NCBI RefSeq assembly: GCF_025024155.1
Contig: NW_026251719.1
Location: 62,001 to 126,000, forward strand
Length of the DNA stretch: 64,000 nucleotides
Reading direction: 5' to 3'
Origin: Gamsiella multidivaricata
Lineage: Eukaryota; Mortierellomycota; Mortierellomycetes; Mortierellales; Mortierellaceae
Made by a program: the position numbers and the translations under genes. This document shows, piece after piece, positions 50,608 to 62,067 of the stretch (positions within the stretch are counted from its first letter, which is position 1; each line of letters begins with the position of its first letter). The notes beneath the pieces are model-generated. The model was not told where the DNA came from. It made no database searches and saw only the letters and a program-made list of their open reading frames with translations.

Positions 50608-50802
50608 AGTAATGTCTCGTTCAGCGTGAAAGTCTGGTAGTCTGTCATTTTTGTAATAAATCGAATGAAAAAATATTTTGATCGCTCAAGGTCGAGCTCG
50701 CTTGCTTTTTTTTTTTATTTGACCTGTAAATTTTCCTGTCAAATCTCTTGATAAAAAAAAAAAAGCAAAGACGCCAGCAGGACAGTATAGCCCTCCCACT
50801 CT

Positions 50803-51877
50803 CTAGAGCGCCAAGAAAGATCCCATGAGTGCGGTTCCAGCCGCAAGAACCAAGGCCGTGAGACCCTGTCCATGACCATGAATCAATCCATTCGCAGTGT
50901 TGGGCGTAGTACTCGTGTTCATCGGTGCGATCACTTGAACTGTCGCCTGCCAGTAGTACACATTGGGTCCTGTACCTGGAGATGTAGGTGGTCCAGGGAT
51001 CGGGATCAAACTCGTCGATCCAGCTTGCACGGAGGAACTGGTCGGGGTCGCGACACTGCTGATAACGCTGCTACTGCCGGCGTTAGGGACTGAGCTCGTG
51101 CCTTGAGCAGTCGTGTTAGGTGTGATCACCATGTTGAGCTGTGAAATAAAAAAAAGGGATGGTTAAGATCCTGTGCAGAGTTAAAAAGAACAGCTGGACA
51201 AGATTTTTGCAAAAAGAACGTACAATGTACGCGCCCACGGGGTACTGAGCGGCGGTGACATTCCAGGTCTGGGTGGCCTTGAGAATGGCGCCCGAGGTGA
51301 TGGAGACGATCGTGGTGTTTGACGACCCGTCCTTCTTCGCGACCGAGATGTTAATCGAACCTATACATTCGAACGAGAAATATGAGGATGATAAATGTGT
51401 CAGTAACTGGTTGCCTGAGCAAGGGCTCATAATGCCGGAAGAAAGAGCGGGTACAGTAAAGAGTACAAAGCATGGGAAAACTCATTCTTTGCTCTCACTC
51501 TCACCCTCATCGACTGGATTCTGTGCACAAGGCGTTCTCAGCTGATAAACACCGCTCTACCGGTGATGCGGCAAGAACGAAGGTTGAGAAAACAATGGTA
51601 ACTTACTGATGGGTCGCTGGTCTTGGATACTGGCCGAGATGGACAGCATGGTACCCTGGATGACGGTCATGCCATTGTAGGGCGAGGTAACCTGGAGACC
51701 CGGGGTATTGATGAACGCGGATTGCGACGGCGTTGGTACCGTGGCCGAGGTCGATGTCGTAGCTGTGCTGGTGATGGCAGCATGAGAAGTGGTAATTGAC
51801 GACTGTGCCTGAGTACCGGACAGGTACTGGGCGCAGGTCAAGGCGATGAAGAACAGGGGTTTGAAAGAGGTCTTCAT
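50803..51877 (-). CDS. Kre9/KNH1-like Ser/Thr-rich GPI-anchored cell-wall protein, 247 aa
   Basis: Three exons: 51877-51607, 51360-51224, 51138-50803; phases 1,0 close. It begins with a signal peptide (MKTSFKPLFFIALTCAQYLS, cleavage near TQAQ), then a Ser/Thr linker. The fungal Kre9/KNH domain follows: PGLQVTSPYNGMTVIQGTM and LSISASIQDQRPIS, then TWNVTAAQYPVGAYILNMVI. The rest is Ser/Thr/Pro-rich and ends with a hydrophobic stretch (GLTALVLAAGTALMGSFLAL) preceded by Asn/Gly residues, typical of a GPI attachment signal. Such proteins are heavily O-mannosylated and sit at the plasma membrane or wall; a role in beta-glucan assembly is known for Kre9 but only suggested here. Confidence 0.85.
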
Positions 51878-52744
51878 AGTGAGGTTTCTTCTGCTGGGGC
51901 AGTGTGAAAATGTGTTGGTTAGGTGCGGACTGGTTAAAATTGTGGAGGAAGAACTTTAATAGCTTCTTTTTTTAGTACCTTTCGGGATGAGATGAGGAAT
52001 GGGCTGGCGGTTGAGGAGGAGGAGTGAATGAATGAGTTGGGTGCGGAGGAGCGGTGGGGTTGGCCGGGTACAGGTAGAAAGGAGAGGGGCGTTATGGGAT
52101 GTGGTGTTAGGGTATAGGAGGGCTGAGGGACAAGGAAATGTCTGTCAAGGATGGAGGTGGTCGTGTGCCTGAAGAAAAGAAAAAGAGAAAAGAGGAAAGA
52201 AAGAGAGGAAAGTAGTTTCTTTAACAATATTCTTTCTTCTTCCGCGACTGCATGCCCTTCCACCCATTCTCCTCTCCACACGCAGATCTCCCGTCTGGAG
52301 GTGCAAAATGCTCTCCTTTCACAATTCAGGCTTTACTGCCCGTAAACTGCTCAACCGTTTTTGTTTGCTTTAACAATCCCTCATTCTGTGAAATGTACAA
52401 AACGCGTAGCACAAAGAGCCTTCGCCTTTAATGCCTACTGCTTCCGTACTTTCCAGCCGACAGGGCGAACAGTTGATTCGTGCTACTTTAATGATGGCTC
52501 TCATGCGGAAAAAAAACGAGCACAACATCGCATAACACGCTAATGAAAGGGCAGAGGCACAGGCACAAGCGCGGACAGGGTGCGTTCTTAGGACGACCGA
52601 CCCACACCCGCTACTTGTTATGCAGACATTAATGGTTGGTACTCCCAATGGTTGCCCCAGAACCTAAACGAACATGCGTCAACACAGGGCCATGTGAGAA
52701 TCGATTTATCCATGAAACGGGGTAGTAAGCAAATAAGAACATAT
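51878..52744. other. Promoter of the GPI protein and 3' region of the hydrolase
   Basis: Purine-rich on the plus strand to about 52210, so CT-rich toward the GPI-protein gene. No gene is supported. Confidence 0.5.
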
Positions 52745-55700
52745 TCAATGTCTTCCATACCCTGCTGCAAGAATGCCACCTGCACCTTTCCATGGCATCT
52801 GAGGACCAGTGACAACTAAAACACATAAAGGTCACGTCGTTAGATACCTGTGCCCGTTATTATATCAAAAAGGATAGTGCTTATTGGCCTTACCCCAGTC
52901 AGGCACTAGTAGGCCAGTACGCTTGGGAAAGAGTCGTGCTGCAGTTTCCAGTCCTTGAACATCTAGTCCTGCGATTACCATCGCCAAGTTGGACGAACCC
53001 CATGGTCGGATCATGAGAAGCCCGGTTCCTGGTTCACGGAACTCGTTCGAGGAGGCAATCTCGGACTTTGGTAGGATGGATACAACGCCACTTTGGCTAT
53101 CAATGGTCACTGGAAATAAAATACATGTCTGTCAGTGCTGTGGCAAGGCGCCAGTTGCAGGTAAAACTCCTCATGTGCGTATGTTATCACCTTCTTGCTC
53201 CGATTGAATGAGGATGTGGTTCGTAATAGTATTTTGGTGGCTATCGCCAATCAACACTAGATTGGGTCTCTCTTCTTTGCTATGCTCGATATCTCCGATA
53301 GTAGCGAGGTATTCCTCGTCCGTATAGATTTCGACGTCGCCCCTTCCGTAAAGAAAAATATCGTGCGCGACAAGTTTCGCGATCCGATCGGCTGTGCTGA
53401 GCAGCTCTGGGGAGACCAAATGGGTGGTCCCTATTACGATGACAACCCGCTTTTCAAGCACCTGGATTGCTGGTCCATATGTTTCAGGGTGTCGCTCAGT
53501 CGCGGTCCACTCGTTAGAATCATCAAACTATATGCAGATGATCAGCGAGCGACACAGTAATTATAGCTATGGGATTATTGAAAGATACAGAGCATCCACC
53601 ACGACCGTTTCCGAAGAGTTGACATACCTGCCAACGATCTCCTTTTTTCGAAGTTCGTTCACGGATAAATGTGCTTGATGATAATGGCGCATCTTTTTGG
53701 AGATTAAATGTCATCCCGTCGATGACGATCGTCGAGATAGAGCCACGCCGTGCCTCCAGACTAGGCGAGTCAGCGAACGAGAATCGGCGAATATTTGTCG
53801 TTTGCAAGACCCAGATGGTTGAAGCCCCCTTAGATCGCTCAGTCTGTTCGTCGCCCAAGATGCTGACCTTGATCGTTCCTTTTCTACATAGACGTGAAAA
53901 AAGTCGTTCAAAAATGCGAGAATTGTGGACACCGGCGTACCCTCGATAACTTTATGTCCATGACCTGCTTACCTGAATGGGATCTGTAATTGTTCAACTT
54001 GAATGCCGCCTTTTGACCCCATGCCCGCAGGGTTGATAACAGTAATCTTGAATGACTTTGAAAATGGAAGATGGACTACAGCTTTTTTGTCATACTGATC
54101 CTCTACAGCACCTTCAGATTTCGACACTACATCATCGTGCAAGTGCTGTTTCAAGAAACCTTGCATGGTTCCGTCGTGCAAAATGTTTGTAAACCAATGC
54201 CCACCTCCCGAGATTTCAGATAAACTGGGCGTAAAGATTACATCGAGTCAGCACAAAGATTTGTCAGGACGATCGATGGCATCGTAGTGAACGCTATGCA
54301 ATGTACCTGATTGAAGAGAAATTGTGAGAGTTTTCTTGCCCCAGACGAACCATCTTGCGAGAGTTGAACGGAGGGACATTGTTGTCTGCACTACCTGTTC
54401 TTGCCAAGGTCGGGATGCCCACCTAGGAAGAGAGCAAGAAAACATATTAAACAGCTGTTCAGCCCAAGGTCACTCTCCTTGAGCATATATACGTACAGCA
54501 TTGGACATATGAACATCGTTGTCAAACTCAATAATGGACGACTCTAGCAGCTGCATTATTCGAAAATATAACATAGTGTTCAGTTAGAGTGCACTAGACA
54601 TTTGCTCCGCATGTGACTAGATATCAGGAGGACTCAAATTTACTCCACGAAGATAAGAATCCGTATGCGAGTTGCTTAGCCAACCAAGAAACGGTACATA
54701 TTGCTTGATATTCACGTATCCAGCAGCGGGTGTGGCTACGCGGTAGGAAAAAAAAAGAAAAGAAAAAAAGACCAATTATGAAAGATGTTTAGACAGTTCC
54801 GTATCACTCTTAGTAGAATAAAAGATTGAGAGTGCACCATCGAACGAACCTGCGATCGCCTTGTCGGGAAAATGTGTCACGAGAAACCATGCTCCTTGGC
54901 CCCCATTGCTGTGACCGGCCATGAATAGTCGTTCAGGATCGGGCTTAATGCCAGGAATGTTCTTAACTGCGTCGGGGACCCCTGGTAACTTGTCTGCAAG
55001 ACTATGGATAGCATTCATGGCATTCTTAACGCTCGCTCCATGCCAGTCGTACCCCCTACAAGCACATGTACAAACGTGGGGTTTAGTCCGTGCCCGACCC
55101 ACAGATATGGCGCCTCAGCTTGGTCAAGTAATACCGTACCAAGGCGAGCGTCCTGTTGGTAACACGATCTATGTCGAGAGTGTTGAAATGTACGGTAAGA
55201 GTTCGATGCCTTTCAATGAAGGTCGATGGATACTTTTCATATGGAGTATATATAGCGCTTACCCAAGTCCTTTCTCGTTGAGTATACTCTGCCAACCAGA
55301 ACGGACTCTGTGCAACTTCGACACCTAAGAAAATATTATGCTATCAGTCGCCGTTGTAGATATACTAAGAATAAGAGAGTAGATGCACGACCGAGACCTA
55401 CCCGCTCCATGGAGGGCTACAATGACGGGTGCAGAGTCCAACGGCTGCGACGACGGTTTGCTCGGTGGAATGGCAGCAGCATAATGAACAGTGCCGTCAA
55501 AATCTAAAAAGGTGTACTTGTACACCTTACCCCATTCCTTTTGTTCGATGCGAATTAAATCGGTTTCGAGTGCCCCCGTCGATTTTTCCATGTTGTTGCC
55601 AGATCTCATTATAGCCAACTCGAACCTTAGAGAAAATTCCAATCCCTGAATACGTTGGCCCTCCTGCAAGCTAAGGCGAATAGTAACCGGACGATGGGTT

Positions 55701-56937
55701 CCAGGATACAGACTAATGGATCTCAACTGCTCTTTCAATTCTGCTGAGAATTGGTTGGAACCATGCTCGACTTTGACCGACCTAACAAGAACCCTCTCTG
55801 GACCCACATTCCGGAGCGCCACACTGATATACTCGCCAGCGAGAGCATTATCCACAGCATCCATGACAACATATCCTCCATAGCCCTCCTTGGCTACCTG
55901 AACCATTATTCCGTGATCATGCTGTGTTGTCCGCGGTGCCACCTTGAGTTCGCATCGGAATTTGGAAGGCGGTGGCAACACAGCGCCACCAAATATTCGC
56001 ACCTCATGAATGACTCTTACAGAGATGGTATGTCGAGTGTTAGGAGCCAGACGGAGGGTATGTCGCGTGAGACCATATCCGTACCAGTCGCCTGAGAGCC
56101 GTTCGCTGTCGACATAAAAGTCACCGACGTTTTCGCACTGGATGGTGACAGAACATTTACCATCTTCATTTGGTGGAAAGCATGAGGCAATGGAGGGCAC
56201 GATAAAAGATGAGCGAGCCCAGGCTTGGAACTGGTTGAATGCCCAGCCCATAAATTGCTGATTGAATTTCCAACTGGCGATTCAAGAAAACCATAATAAG
56301 TCGTCAGAAGTCGAAAGCGTTGGCATTGAACGGACAGAACGATCGAGCATGTAACGTACTCGATCTCAGGATATAGAACATTGATCCATCCTTCTGAGTC
56401 TATTTCCGTAGTATGCCACCGCACGATTCCATCCTTCGCCAACTCTGATGGGTATTTTGCGTCCTTGTCATATGGGAGGTTCCTGAAACCGCCTACAACA
56501 TTGCATAGTAAAAGGGTTGAAAGGAAAGTCAGTAGCCTTATACGCGAAATTGCAAGTGCACTTAGTAAAGCCGCGAATTTGGACCACAACATACCGAATG
56601 CTTCCAAAGGATCTGCGCCGAAATCCTGCTCGCGCATCCCTGTCGGGAAGGGTCCCAGGACCTAATTTATCAAATACGACGATTTGTGTTATGTTGAAGT
56701 TACAAGAGAAGGGTTACATTTCTTTGCAAATTGGACAGCCCTTCTTGCCTGCCAGCTCCTGTCCATTGATATCGAAAGGTTATCTTCCTTTCTGGTGACA
56801 AAAGTTGAATCGGTACTCATAACAGTCTGTCCATGATCCTGTATAACAAGGTCCTCGAACAAAGAAGGCCGGCACTCGATGGTGGCTCCGATGCTAGCGA
56901 TGAGCATGGTCAGCGTAATTGCAGAATGGGACCTCAT
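52745..56937 (-). CDS. Secreted alpha/beta hydrolase (esterase/PHB-depolymerase-like), 998 aa, 15 exons
   Basis: Exons: 56937-56704, 56661-56595, 56492-56360, 56273-55402, 55324-55263, 55168-55140, 55055-54850, 54735-54644, 54550-54497, 54422-54307, 54224-53973, 53883-53628, 53527-53191, 53109-52894, 52815-52745. Every phase matches and the sum is 2997 nt. A signal peptide (MRSHSAITLTMLIASIGATI) is followed by VLGPFPTGMREQDFGADPLE, then a beta-rich N-terminal region (CENVGDFYVDSERLSGDWYG). The hydrolase domain has APVIVALHGAG, IVLPTGRSPWGYDWHGAS, the nucleophile elbow GHSNGGQGAW and GGGHWF with the likely catalytic His; the Asp is probably in GSADNNVPP. The C-terminus ends WKGAGGILAAGYGRH. 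Family members are fungal secreted serine hydrolases; substrate unknown. The smallest exons are 29 and 54 nt. Confidence 0.9.
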
Positions 56938-57493
56938 CAGCTTCCAATGACCCTTGTTTGTGTTGAATTCGGATGAGGGGAAAAGACGGAAAGCTTACAT
57001 TGGTGGTCGACCCTGTTACTACAAAAGGGGAGATAAGGTTTTCACGTTTGTGCCTCGTGGGAAAATGCCGCTCAACTGAAACACGCGCGTCAAACCTAAA
57101 GACGCCAAACGCCAATGGACTCGCGTCGCGGTCTTTGATCGTTTCAAGGTTTTTACGAAGCCTGCATTCAAAGATTGCAACATCTTTGTCAATTGAACAA
57201 GAGAGTAGCGCCTTTTGGAGATAAAGAAGCGCCTGCGAATGGCTACCGCTGCAATCCGAAATGGCTTTCCTGAGAAATACATGACCACATTGAGAAGCAA
57301 AGGATTCGCAATGGCTTTATCTACTAGATCGAATCCTCGAGGATAACTGTTAAATAGCAAGATTTCTCTCCAAGGACGCTCTATCTCTCCACTACATACC
57401 AAGACTCAACATACTCAGTAGCACCTCAACCGCCCATACCTACAACGCACATTTTTAGCCCGACTAAAAGCACCAATCTACAAAACCAACAAT
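56938..57493. other. Divergent intergenic region
   Basis: Lies between the hydrolase start and the first OB-family gene. Frames on both strands (57019-57402 minus is the longest) have no splice support or motif; I see no gene here. Confidence 0.45.
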
Positions 57494-58087
57494 ATGAATC
57501 AGGTAATTTTAAAATCAAATGCACCTGTCATCTTGGCACTGCGATCAAGATGGAGATACTAACATTTTGATAAATATCAATTCTTCCCCGTTGCCGAACT
57601 AGAACACGCACGTGCCTGTGTGCATGAACATAAATGGCACGCTAGTCCATGGCACAAAAACGACGACGACTTCCACGATGACTGAGGCAATGAGTCAAGG
57701 TAACACACGGCATTGAATGATTTCATGCGCTACTACAGCGGTAAAATATTAACATCTCTTTGACCGAATTTTAGGATTCGGGGCCCCTCTCATCATTGTT
57801 GTCGAACAAAGAAAGGATGAAGTAGTCAAGGCTGTAATAGGTGGCGAGACTGTAATCCAGCATTCTGCGGTAAGAGCTCGGCCCCATTATGTTTAACCTG
57901 GCTCTCCCTCGGCGAACTGCACACTCACATTCACATTCATTGGCCTACCATATTTTCTTGTACAATTTCATCCTCGCATTAAAAATAGTCGCGATGGAGA
58001 ACTGAATATGGTGACGAGATCCGCGACACTTACGGGACTGAAGTGAGATGGTGTAGCGTATCCAATGGGCAATGGCAGCTGCTCTAG
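57494..58087 (+). CDS. OB-fold-like family copy A, divergent, 99 aa
   Basis: Four exons: 57494-57502, 57603-57699, 57775-57869, 57989-58087, with phases 0,1,0. A TACTAAC branch-point-like site precedes exon 2. It reads MNQ, then NTHVPVCMNINGTLVHGTK, then GFGAPLIIVVEQRKDEVVK and GGETVIQHSA, and ends SRWRTEYGDEIRDTYG ... NGQWQLL. Alone it would be unconvincing, but it shares with copy B the same number of exons, the same intron phases, a last exon of exactly 99 nt, and an aligned pattern in exon 3 (LIIVVEQRKDE ... GG-x-x-VI against VIVFANQQDDL ... GD-x-IVI) and at the C-terminus (GQWQLL against GQWHLT). It lacks the DW and LP residues of the other copies, so it has diverged or lost function. 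Confidence 0.45.
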
Positions 58088-58872
58088 TCTCATTTATCCT
58101 GTACACACACACTCGCGCAAACAAGATGAGGATACACAACCTCAGCCGATGTCTTTAGAACATTAATCGCTTTATAAAATAAATTATGATACTTTGTATA
58201 TAGTCACTTGTTCCGGATTATTTAGCTTATAAACGAATCGATGCCAAGCATAGCAATCGACCAATTCCAGGTAGCTCCCCACCCTTCTAGAACTACATGA
58301 GGATTTTTTTAACGCTTCATATCAAGCTTATAACATAAAAAGATATAATATCTATCCTCCAAATAATATCTCCTACATGTTTATGAGACCCACTGATGAG
58401 CTTATTGGGTGTAGAGCGCATCATCCTTCCACGCGGCTTGAAAGAGCACCATGTTATCTATAAAAAACACATCCGAGTACAATAGACCACCATGCCTTCC
58501 ACTTCTATCGTTTCTCATCATCTCCATCATTTCTTCTAAAAAAAATCAGACAGCGATAGCTCCATCAACACCTCTGTATATCGCTTTCAATTTTTACGAA
58601 ATCATAAAGGCAGTACATTTTACAACATAATATCATAAGTTGGAAGACTTGACGCATTTCTGCTTTTAAATGCACTCTCAGACCTTCACACCTTTGAAAT
58701 GACTGAAGAGTAGAGACTTTTACGGCACCAATATCTGCAATGAGGTCACTCATATCACCTACAGAGTCATTCAATGCCTCTAAAGCACACGAGGTAATCC
58801 CAATGGTCTTAATGAGCTACTATGTCCTCTGGATAGTATAGTTATTCACATAAACTTCACTTTATTTTTCAG
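58088..58872. other. AT-rich spacer in the OB-family array
   Basis: No coding unit recognised. If the decayed copy at 58873 once had exons 1 and 2 they should lie here, but I could not find them. Confidence 0.4.
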
Positions 58873-59080
58873 ACTATGGGCTAAGATTCAATGTATCGAA
58901 AAAAAAAAATTTGGCGCGTGAAAATCGAAGATTTGCCAGAACTGACAAACGGGATATGATAGTCATCCAGAGCGCGTCGATAAGGGTTCAGAAGACGCTG
59001 CTTGCTTCTTTAACGTTAACCTGTTTGACTGGCAGGTTATTTTCGTCATGCTTCGCTTTAGACATCGTGTATCCACGTAA
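58873..59080 (+). pseudogene. OB-fold-like family, decayed copy
   Basis: After a TTTTTCAG acceptor (58871-58872) the sequence reads D/YGLRFNVS with the same phase as exon 3 of copies B and C (D-WAKIFKI, D-WCTWFEI). It then passes an A11 run where the frame is lost, gives RVKIEDLPELTNG in the next frame and, after a second shift, DMIVIQSASIRVQ. Joined by eye this follows the family pattern DLP-x-V-x-x-GD-x-IVI. Two compensating shifts and the lack of exons 1, 2 and 4 argue for a relic. The first frame stays open to TAG at about 59080. Confidence 0.45.
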
Positions 59081-59937
59081 GCCATAGCTATACGCTTCAT
59101 TCATGGTTCAACTACAAGATCCCCGTGGCACCTTATACTGGTGATGAATAGTACGGCAATACTTAATCGACGGAACTATGTAGTGCATAGCTGGTCTCGG
59201 AAGGACAGCTCATGACCAGCAACGGCAGCATTTTCTGAGCTACAGTAACCAGGAATAAAACTTCCATATTGATGGTCCATTATACGCGTAAATGTTCATG
59301 CCCCACAAGGCGGGTTCACACATTTCAAGCCTGTTTATTCCCCATACATTGCTTCGTCAAAAGGAGTTATGGATAAACAATCTGGTACTCCACCGTTACT
59401 GGTTGAAATGAACCACAGCGGCTGGGCTCCCGCATTGATAAATAAGAATACTTCAGAATAGCGTACTCTTCCTTCACGAAAACGGTACGAGAATAGACAT
59501 GGTCGGTCCTTTAAGATGAGGGTGGTGCGTGAGTAAGGCATGAGGGCCGGCATTACACTTCCCACTTTAAAGAATTATGCCCTCAAGTTCATAAACTCTG
59601 TCACCAGTTTCCTCTTTGCCACTCGCTCAAACGTACAAGTCGTTTCGTCATACTTTTACAACGCATGACCATAGTTCCAAGCCTGCAATGTTCTCATTCA
59701 TGCAGAGTCGTGCTGCGTAATGGATGCGAGGATAAGGGCAGCGTGACCCATCTGCTTTTCCAAAACAAAACAAAACAGCAACTTGAAAGCAGCTACTGAC
59801 AATGGTAGCTTCGCCCTCGTGCACAATGTAGAAAAATTGAGGAAACGGCAAATTGCTGTTCTCCACCTACCTTGTTCCTCCACCTACACATTCTTAACGT
59901 CCAACATTCATCACATATTCACTTCAATTAGAACAAG
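59081..59937. other. Spacer in the OB-family array
   Basis: A 76-codon minus frame at 59335-59565 (LILKDRPCLFSYRFREGRVR) has protein-like composition but no partner exons. Nothing else is supported; CT-rich sequence before 59938 probably belongs to the promoter of copy B. Confidence 0.4.
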
Positions 59938-60582
59938 ATGGCATTTACAGACCAGCAAAGGGTAAGTATGACTGGGAGCGTACACTTCTAGGCGCGAAAA
60001 GCAATGCCAGTGAAGGACCATTGAGACTTCCTTATCAATGGTACAACAGTTCATGGCGTTATCATCCTTGAACCAAGACATAGACATCTTCGGGATCCAC
60101 GTTCATGGTACGGTCACTGAGATCGAAAGATACGATTTCCATTGCCAACACGGAACTCAGGGTAAGTTAGGCAGCAGCACTCAGCCAATATGCTAGGCTT
60201 TTATCGCTTGTTATTGACAGAAAATACAAATCATGCCCCTAGATTGGGCGAAAATCTTCAAGATATGCGATCCTCTTAATCCAGGAGTGAAGCAACCAGT
60301 CATAGTGTTTGCGAACCAGCAGGATGACCTACCGGTGGTGAATCCAGGGGACTATATCGTGATTTGGAACTGTGGAGTAGGTGCTCGCTGTGATTCGCAC
60401 TCATGTCTAGTGACTCGATGGTGCTCATAGAGTGTGCTTTCACTAACACTGTTGTTCCCTTCATTGTTTGAAAACTGACGAAGTATTTCTACAAGAATAA
60501 ATGGGGTTACTCAATTCGTGCGTGGAAACATCTAGGCAGCATTTGGGAAACTATACCCAGAGGGCAGTGGCATTTAACCTAG
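59938..60582 (+). CDS. OB-fold-like small protein, family copy B, 122 aa
   Basis: Four exons: 59938-59961, 60050-60161, 60243-60376, 60484-60582; phases 0,1,0. It reads MAFTDQQR, FMALSSLNQDIDIFGIHVHG, TVTEIERYDFHCQHGTQ, DWAKIFKICDP, PVIVFANQQDDLPVVNPGDY, IVIWNCGYFYKNKWGYSIRA and ends IPRGQWHLT. The order hydrophobic strand-HG-V, G-T-x-DW, I-x-D, V-x-V/I-F, D-LP-x-V-x-PGD-x-I resembles the N-terminal OB fold of POT1/TEBP telomere proteins (Telo_bind), which binds single-stranded DNA; this is pattern recognition only. The exon 3 acceptor CCTAG is chosen because the earlier ACAG acceptor breaks the frame. Small size suggests a single-domain binding protein. Confidence 0.7.
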
Positions 60583-61112
60583 AGTCCGATAGCAGAACGA
60601 TCGCAAGAGATCAAGGAAGTTTGACCCTTGGCGATGCAGAAAATAAAATGTGTTTAAAATAAAAATCCTATTGACAGGCGTTTTTGTGTAACTATTGCTG
60701 TGCTCCTCCCAACTCTGGAAAAAAGAAAAATGGACATGGCCCTGACAACCATGATGCTTCGTCTTTCCCCTTTTCCCGCACCTCATGTGGTTTTCGCTGC
60801 TTGGCGTCTTTTGTTTTGCCTATGTGCTGTTCGCCAAGTGAGCTTGCAAGATGCTTCGCCATGTATGATGGCTTTTCATGCCTGCACTGCAATTGTTCAC
60901 GCATGCTTGTGCGACAGAATAATATGGAACTTTTGGCTCTCGTTGCACGCGAAACGTATTTTGGAAATAGGTAGCCAATGAAGACAGCCTCGCCGCACCT
61001 TTGCCTCTCATCGCAAAGCAGATAAAAAGACGACAATTCTTCTTTACTATCTTTTTAAACCACCCATCCCTTCCAAAACCAAATCCATAACACAATAACC
61101 CACTATATTAAC
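60583..61112. other. Spacer in the OB-family array
   Basis: Frames on both strands at 60684-61095 overlap each other and lack splice partners; no gene supported. It should contain the copy B 3' end and the copy C promoter. Confidence 0.5.
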
Positions 61113-62067
61113 ATGGTAGCTACGGCTCAATCAGATGTAATATTAACTGTGAGCAGCAGCTTATAAAATACGAGTATTTGGTCAGCAAAGGACGGAGATA
61201 CTAACAAATCTTAGTAAATGTGCTCTCCCAGTTCATTGCAGTGAGCGATTTGATCAAAAGCCAATTTGCTATCAATGTTCAGGGCATAGTTGTCAGAATT
61301 CATCGCGAGAAATTCAAGTGCAAAAATGGATCGGCCGGTATAGTACAATGAATTTCAAGCAACGCGCCAAGACGCTCTGTTTTTCACAGTTTTTAACCTT
61401 GACATTTGTCACTCTCAAGACTGGTGTACATGGTTCGAAATCCGCGATCTAATAACAGAAACGACAAGAGAAGCGGCTATTTATCAGAAAGAATACTCTG
61501 AGTTGCCAGATTTGAAGCCTGGCGATATTATCGAACTCAACCAGTGCAGTGTAAGTACTCGACCATTCGGAGTGTTTCTCTTGCTGTATAACCTCAAGCT
61601 CGCCTTTACTAATCCTGCTCTCTTAAACATACAATAAGTACTACTGGAACGAAAGATTTGGCTTTCAAGTCCGCATTTCCCCATCTTATGAAGGTGCGTC
61701 TTTCAGAGTAAACCCTCAACCGCAGTCTAATGGACTCTCACAGTCTCAGAGCGGCTACAGTAATGGCGGTGACGTAGCGCCAGCTGAACCCGTGCCTTCT
61801 TCGCCAACTCCGATGGGGCAGCAGCAGTCGACACAGTCGACGAAGTCTCCAGCAACTGAGCCCGAGAATCCGAATTCAGAACAAGAACAAGAGCAAGATA
61901 CTCATAGCGAAAACAGCGATGACAGCATCGTACCATCTGAACCCGCACGATCGTCACCAAACCGAACGGAGCAGCGGCAGCCAGGCCAGTCTCCAGTAAC
62001 TGAAGCCGCGAGTCCTACACCCTTCGATGTAGATGAGACACTTGGGCTGGGGTCTCTTGCAATTTAA
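61113..62067 (+). CDS. OB-fold-like protein with disordered tail, family copy C, about 229 aa
   Basis: Four exons: 61113-61136, 61232-61337, 61420-61550, 61639-62067; phases 0,1,0, as in copy B, and exon 1 has the same 24-nt length. It reads MVATAQSD, FIAVSDLIKSQFAINVQGIV, VRIHREKFKCKNGSA, DWCTWFEIRDLITET, YSELPDLKPGDIIELNQCS, YYWNERFGFQVRI. An alternative, more canonical CACAG acceptor at 61388-61389 would add ten residues in frame before DW. The last exon continues for about 125 residues rich in Ser, Pro, Gln and Glu (for example SPATEPENPNSEQEQEQDT), ending LGLGSLAI. The OB-like part fits a POT1-type nucleic-acid-binding fold; the tail could be a partner-binding disordered region. Copy B lacks this tail. 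Confidence 0.72.

Noticed and set aside
61388..61419. CACAG acceptor for exon 3 of OB copy C
   Set aside because: It is in frame and canonical, but the later CAAG acceptor aligns the DW residues with copy B. Left as an alternative rather than the main model.
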